The position numbers and the translations under genes are program-made. DNA of 64,000 bases, taken from NCBI GenBank assembly GCA_945910005.1, contig OX246741.1:45309740-45373739 (forward strand), written 5' to 3'. The DNA comes from Isoperla grammatica. Its lineage: Eukaryota > Arthropoda > Insecta > Plecoptera > Perlodidae. This document shows, in pieces, positions 58,739 to 64,000 of this stretch. The notes under the pieces are model-generated. The model did no database searches and was not told the DNA's origin. It worked only from the letters and a program-made list of their open reading frames with translations. Every line of letters begins with the position of its first letter. Positions within the stretch are counted from its first letter, which is position 1.

Positions 58739-60353
58739 TACGAGTTATCTGCCAAACAGGATATTATACGATCAGCACAGAATGTGAAGTGAGGTAAGTT
58801 TATAAAAATGTATTTACTTGATATAAAGAACAAGTCTAGAGTAAAATAAAGGTTTTCTATAAGGAACCGCCTTATTCTTGCCTCTCGATGAGCAGGTTCT
58901 GATTAATCAGTATTTATTATTTAAGCCGAGAGCAGTATGTTATATTCTTTTTCCCATATAGTTAATATGTTTTTCATTATTTTAGCCAAGAGCATTTATG
59001 TTATATTCTTCTTCCCATATAGTTAATATGTTTTTCATTACTTTAGCGGTTTAGCCGAATGCATTATGTTATATTCTTCTTCCCATATAGTTAATATGTT
59101 TTTCATTATTTTAGCCAAGAGCATTATGTTATATTCTTCTTCACATAAAGTTAATATGTCTCGAGATAAGTGAGTATGTGTGTGTGATATAAATGTGTTT
59201 TTTCTTCTGTTTTTGAGTGCCTTGCATTATGCTTATGTTTAGTAACGTTATCCTTGTGTTTTCAAAAAGTATTTATGCACATCTATGTGGGTATAGTTTT
59301 AAGTGTACTCTCTTGCGGGTAAATTCTAATTAATATAATTTAGGAGATAAGTACTGTTAAAAACTCACGTAGGCTTTCTCGGCCCGAGTCAACTAATGAT
59401 TAGTAAGGTTATTGACCATAAGGAAAAGTCATGTATGTGTACATCCGCCTATCACTTAAGGTTATATGGTTATGTTCTTTGTACAGTGAAACATAGTTTT
59501 GTCCGTGGTTTATAACTATTTTATTTAATGTAACGTTGTTTAACTCAACTCAATGGAAATTGAGTCGTTGACTTTCAAAAGGCGCCTTTTCCACAAACTA
59601 AAACATGAGCTAGAATCACTTTTAATATCGTGTTTCTGAGAAGAATCAGAATACAATTAATAACATTATATTCAAAATACATTTTATTCTATGTTAAATG
59701 GGTAGTAAATTTCGTTTTCTGTTACAGAATTGGTCTTTTCCAAACAACAGTCCTTTTCAAAACTAGCTTTTTCCATCATTAGCCAATCCCGTGGCCATAT
59801 TAGCGTCACCTGAGCTAAAACTGCACGAACGCCTTATTCTAATACATCTTGAACTCAACTTCTTACAAAGTTTGCTGGTCTTAACTTTGATGTTATAAAT
59901 ATGCTTTCATAATGAAATACATTACTTTTAACAATGTAAACTATGAATCGATTTAAACAATGAAAACGATTGCGTTAATTTATGATTCTTTTCCAAAAAT
60001 ATAATTATAAATACTAAAAAGCAATGTTATTAATTACAGTGAACAAAATAAATATTTCAGTCAATAATAACAATAACCATTGAAATAAGTAATCCCATTT
60101 TTAAAGTTGTAGTTTCTAAGCTTGCCTGTTACAGTCGCTAGTATCACAAGTTTATTCTTGAATTGAGATTTTATAGTCGGCCTTCAATACATTACACATT
60201 TCTGTAAGTATGCATAAAATTATTTTATATTTTCAAACAAAAACAAAATTACATATAATCAGTTTTTTTTATTTGTCGTGGTGTAAAGTGGAAAAGGCGA
60301 CTTTTGTAAATGAATACCTCATTTAATTCTCTTAATCCAGAAATAAAGCAGTG
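58739..60353. other. AT-rich spacer with a small tandem repeat, downstream of the ankyrin gene
   Basis: 58930-59165 contains four diverged tandem units of 60-75 bp with GCATTATGTTATATTCTTCT and CCATATAGTTAATATG. On the minus strand an AATAAA signal at about 60268-60273 is a candidate poly(A) signal for the ankyrin gene. Confidence 0.5.
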
Positions 60354-63300
60354 TTATATCGTCGTTGGTACAACTTGAATGTAACCGCCGTAAGATTTGA
60401 GGAGTTGCATGATCTCAGTGTTATCCTGTTTACAAGCATAATCTAAGGCAGAACAACCACTGGAGTCTTGGGTGTTAATGTAGTCGGATAAAGGTTTGCC
60501 CTCCAGCTTTACAATCAGAGCCTTAACGGCATCTACACTGGCATGTTCACTACCACACAGGATATGAAGCGGTGTACAATCGTTCTTTGCACGAGTCTGT
60601 ATGTCCCCGCCCTTAGATATGAGGAGTTGTATGACCTCAGTGTTACCGTTATAACAAGTATTATGTAAGGCCGACCAGCCATCGGACTCTTGGGTGTTAA
60701 TGTAGTCAGATAAAGGTTTGCCCTCCAGCCTTACAATCAGAGCCTTAACGGCATCTACACTGGCATGTTCACTATCACACAGTGTATGAAGCGGTGTTTC
60801 ATCGTTCTTTCTACGAGCCTGAATGTCCCCGCCCTTAGATATGAGGAGTTTCATGACTTCAGTGTTACCGTTATTACAAGTATTATGTAAGGCCGACCAA
60901 CCACTGGAGTCTTGGGCGTTAATGTAGTCATATAAAGGTTTGCCCTCAAGCCTTACAATCAGAGCCTTAACGGCATCTACACTGGCATGTTCACTATCAC
61001 ACAGTGTATGAAGCGGTGTTTGATTGTTCTTTAATCGAGCCTGTCTGTCCACACCCTTAGATATGAGGAGTTTCATGACTTCAGTGTTACCGTTATTACA
61101 AGTATTATGTAAGGCCGAACAACCACTGGAGTCTTGGGTGTTAATGTAGTCATATAAAGGTTTGCCCTCCAGCCTTACAATCAGAGCCTTCACGGCATCT
61201 ACACTGGCATGTTCACTATCACACAGTGTATGAAGCGGTGTTTTATCGTTGTTTGTACGAGTCTGTATGTCCCCGCCCTTAGATATGAGGAGTTTCATGA
61301 CTTCAGTGTTACCGTTATTACAAGCATAATGTAAGGCCGACCAACCATCGGAGTCTTGGGTGTTAATGTAGTCAGATAAAGGTTTGCCCTCCAGCCTTAC
61401 AATCAGAGCCTTAACGGCATCTACACTGGCATGTTCACTATCACACAGTGTATGAAGCGGTGTTTCATCGTTCTTTCTACGAGCCTGAATGTCCCCGCCC
61501 TTAGATATGAGGAGTTTCATGACTTCAGTGTTACCGTTATTACAAGTACCATGTAAGGCCGAACAACCACTGGAGTCTTGGGCGTTAATGTAGTCATATA
61601 AAGGTTTGCCCTCAAGCCTTACAATCAGAGCCTTAACGGCATCTACACTGGCATGTTCACTATCACACAGTGTATGAAGCGGTGTTTCATCGTTCTTTCT
61701 ACGAGCCTGAATGTCCCCGCCCTTAGATATGAGGAGTTTCATGACTTCAGTGTTACCGTTATTACAAGTACCATGTAAGGCCGAACAACCACTGGAGTCT
61801 TGGGTGTTAATGTAGTCATATAAAGGTTTGCCCTCCAGCCTTACAATCAGAGCCTTAACTGCATCCACACTGGCATGTTCACTATCACACAGTGTATGAA
61901 GCGGTGTTTCATCGTTCTTTCTACGAGCCTGAATGTCCCCGCCCTTAGATATGAGGAGTTTCATGACTTCAGTGTTACCGTTATTACAAGTATTATGTAA
62001 GGCCGAACAACCACTGGAGTCTTGGGTGTTAATGTAGTCATATAAAGGTTTGCCCTCAAGCCTTACAATCAGAGCCTCAACGGCATCCACACTGGCATGT
62101 TCACTATTACACAGTGTATGAAGCGGTGTTTGATCGTTCTTTAATCGAGCCTGTATGTCCACACCCTTAGATATGAGGTGTTCCATGATCTCAGTGTTAC
62201 CGTTATTACAAGCATAATGTAAGGCCGACCAACCATCGGAGTCTTGGGTGTTAATGTAGTCAGATAAAGGTTTGCCCTCCAGCCTTACAATGAGAGCCTT
62301 AACGGCATCTACACTGGCATGTTGACTATTACACAGGATATGAAGCAGTGTATGATCGCGGTTTGTACGAGGCTGTATGTCCCCGCCCTTAGATATAAGG
62401 TGTTCCATGATCTCAGTGTTACCCCTTTTACAAGCATAATGTAAGGCCGAACAACCACTGGAGTCTTGGGTGTTAATGTAGTCAGATAAAGGTTTGCCCT
62501 CCAGCCTTACAATGAGAGCCTTAACGGCATCTACACTGGCATGTTGACTATTACACAGGATATGAAGCAGTGTATCATCGCGGTTTGTACGAGGCTGTAT
62601 GTCCCCGCCCTTAGATATGAGGAGTTCCATGATCTCAGTGTTACCGCTATTACAAGCAGAATGTAAGGCCGACCAACCATCGGAGTCTTGGGTGTTAATG
62701 TAGTCAGATAAAGGTTTGCCCTCCAGCCTTACAATGAGAGCCTTAACGGCATCTACACTGGCATGTTCACTATCACACAGGATATGAAGCGGTGTACAAT
62801 CGTTCTTTGTACGAGCCTGTATGTCCCCGCCCTTAGATATGAGGAGTTCCATGATCTCAGTGTTACCGCTATTACAAGCAGAATGTAAGGCCGAACAACC
62901 ATTGGAGTCTTGGATTCTAATGTAGTCATATAAACGTTTGCCCTCAAGCCTTACAATCAGAGCCTTAACGGCATCCACACTGGCATGTTCACTATTTAAC
63001 AGTGTATGAAGCGGTGTTTGATCGTTCTTTAATCGAGCCTGTATGTCCACACCCTTAGATATGAGGAGTTTCATGACCTCAGTGTTACTGTGATTACAAG
63101 TATTATGTAAGGCCGACCGACCATTGGAGTCTTGGGTGTTAATGTAGTCATATAAAGGTTTGCCTTCCAGCCTCTCAATCAGAGCCTTTACGGCATCCAC
63201 ACTGGCATGTTGACTATTGCACAGTATTTGGAGCAGTGTTTGATCGTTCTTTGTACGAGCTTGTATGTCTCCGCAATTAGATATGAGGAGTTCTGTGATC

Positions 63301-64000
63301 TCAGTGTGACCGTGTTTACAAGCATAATGTAAGGCCGAACAACCATCGGAGTTTTGGGTGTTAATGTAGTCATATAAAGGTTTGCCCTCCAGCCTTACAA
63401 TCAGAGCCTTAACGGCATCTACACTGACATGTTCACTATCACATAGAACATGGAGCAGTGTATGATCGTTCTTTGTACGAGCCTGTATGTCCCCGCCCTT
63501 AGATATGAGGAGTTCCGTGATCTCAGTGTGACCGTGTTTAAAAGCATAATGTAAGGCCGACCAACCATTGGAGCGTTGGGTGTTAATGTAGTCAGATAAA
63601 GGTTTGCCTTCCAGCCTTACAATCAGAGCCTTAACGGCATCTACACTGACACGTTTACTATTACACAGGATATGAAGCAGTGTATGATCGTTCTTTGTAC
63701 GAGCCTGTATGTCCCCGCCCTTAGATATGAGGAGTTCCATGATCTCAGTGTTACCGCTATTACAAGCATAATGTAAGGCCGACCAACCATCGGAGTCTTG
63801 GGTGTTTATGTAGTCAGATAAAGGTTTGCCCTCCAGACTTACAATCAGAGCCTTAACGGTATCCACACTTGCAAAGTAAATCCTACTCAGGAAATGAAGC
63901 GGTGTTTGATCGTCCTTTGTACGAGCCTGTATGTCCCCGCCCTTAGATATGAGGAGTTCCATGATCTCAGTGTTACCGCTATTACAAGCATAATGTAAGG
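60354..64000 (-). CDS. Ankyrin-repeat protein, partial (5' end outside window)
   Basis: The frame is open from the window edge to TAA at 60356-60354, more than 1,200 codons with no intron. The ATG at 63962 is internal to a repeat, so the real start lies beyond 64000. It is built of about 16 units of 74 residues (222 bp). Each unit is two ankyrin repeats: a canonical one (SALHYACNNGNTEIMELLIS, then KGGDIQAR) and a longer variant (TPLHTLCDSEHASVDAVKAL, then IVRLEGKPLYDYI). Some neighbouring units differ by only a few bases, a sign of recent unit duplication or conversion. No transmembrane, kinase, death or NACHT domain appears in this part. The protein ends soon after the last repeat (GGYIQVVPTTI). 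Likely a cytosolic protein-binding solenoid; partners are unknown. It may be a host gene or a member of an expanded family. Confidence 0.9.
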   Translation of the reverse strand, partial: LHYACNSGNTEIMELLISKGGDIQARTKDDQTPLHFLSRIYFASVDTVKALIVSLEGKPLSDYINTQDSDGWSALHYACNSGNTEIMELLISKGGDIQARTKNDHTLLHILCNSKRVSVDAVKALIVRLEGKPLSDYINTQRSNGWSALHYAFKHGHTEITELLISKGGDIQARTKNDHTLLHVLCDSEHVSVDAVKALIVRLEGKPLYDYINTQNSDGCSALHYACKHGHTEITELLISNCGDIQARTKNDQTLLQILCNSQHASVDAVKALIERLEGKPLYDYINTQDSNGRSALHNTCNHSNTEVMKLLISKGVDIQARLKNDQTPLHTLLNSEHASVDAVKALIVRLEGKRLYDYIRIQDSNGCSALHSACNSGNTEIMELLISKGGDIQARTKNDCTPLHILCDSEHASVDAVKALIVRLEGKPLSDYINTQDSDGWSALHSACNSGNTEIMELLISKGGDIQPRTNRDDTLLHILCNSQHASVDAVKALIVRLEGKPLSDYINTQDSSGCSALHYACKRGNTEIMEHLISKGGDIQPRTNRDHTLLHILCNSQHASVDAVKALIVRLEGKPLSDYINTQDSDGWSALHYACNNGNTEIMEHLISKGVDIQARLKNDQTPLHTLCNSEHASVDAVEALIVRLEGKPLYDYINTQDSSGCSALHNTCNNGNTEVMKLLISKGGDIQARRKNDETPLHTLCDSEHASVDAVKALIVRLEGKPLYDYINTQDSSGCSALHGTCNNGNTEVMKLLISKGGDIQARRKNDETPLHTLCDSEHASVDAVKALIVRLEGKPLYDYINAQDSSGCSALHGTCNNGNTEVMKLLISKGGDIQARRKNDETPLHTLCDSEHASVDAVKALIVRLEGKPLSDYINTQDSDGWSALHYACNNGNTEVMKLLISKGGDIQTRTNNDKTPLHTLCDSEHASVDAVKALIVRLEGKPLYDYINTQDSSGCSALHNTCNNGNTEVMKLLISKGVDRQARLKNNQTPLHTLCDSEHASVDAVKALIVRLEGKPLYDYINAQDSSGWSALHNTCNNGNTEVMKLLISKGGDIQARRKNDETPLHTLCDSEHASVDAVKALIVRLEGKPLSDYINTQESDGWSALHNTCYNGNTEVIQLLISKGGDIQTRAKNDCTPLHILCGSEHASVDAVKALIVKLEGKPLSDYINTQDSSGCSALDYACKQDNTEIMQLLKSYGGYIQVVPTTI

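Overview
This is a window of an AT-rich metazoan genome, most likely a marine invertebrate. The evidence is the mix of eukaryotic repeats: Kolobok, P, hAT, PIF/Harbinger and foldback DNA transposons, non-LTR retrotransposons, tRNA- and 5S rRNA-derived SINEs, long minisatellites and (TTA)n/(TA)n microsatellites. There are no operons or bacterial signals. The phylum cannot be fixed from the sequence. Almost all of the window is mobile or tandemly repeated DNA. The only likely host gene is a partial, very repetitive ankyrin-repeat gene at the right edge.

Layout, left to right. 1-3065: a large inverted-repeat (foldback) element with decayed copies of a CXC-domain gene. 4680-5390: a small DNA transposon with divergent gene stubs. 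5724-6035: a 37-bp minisatellite. 6279-6945: a near-perfect palindrome. 7641-10255: a 46-bp minisatellite of about 57 copies. 14356-16600: a 5'-truncated non-LTR retrotransposon split by a PIF/Harbinger-like element with a TTA target duplication. 16621-17275: the 3' end of another non-LTR element and a (TTA)n tract. 18927-20460: a 51-bp array. 20931-21357 and 26790-27169: GC-rich arrays with matching inverted ends.

28541-28697 and 39789-39934: two copies of one palindromic MITE with AT duplications, the second nested in another MITE. 29273-30308: a 1,036-bp P-like element with a perfect 8-bp target duplication, a frameshifted THAP domain and a tRNA-derived SINE. 30538-32480: a palindrome, a long-TIR element and a second SINE. 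32955-33972: a 40-bp array. 34470-39235: a second large foldback element whose core holds decayed pieces resembling the same CXC-gene family, plus a 5S-derived SINE. 40191-41578: PIF-like and hAT-like MITEs. 41894-45013: a DNA element filled by a 62-bp minisatellite. 45341-48052: two more foldbacks.

48353-55885: a complete-looking 7.5-kb Kolobok transposon with TTAA duplications and TIRs of about 480 bp. It has an uninterrupted 725-codon THAP+DDE transposase on the minus strand and a divergent 189-codon ORF that reads like the P2X7-receptor cytoplasmic (ballast) domain. A non-LTR retrotransposon has inserted into it. 57208-58738: hAT-like and TA-flanked MITEs. 60354-64000: the ankyrin gene.

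The strongest candidate for something unusual is the Kolobok element carrying a P2X7-tail-like cargo gene. Next is the pair of foldback elements built around one poorly characterised CXC-type protein family. All assignments rest on reading the sequence; no database search was run.
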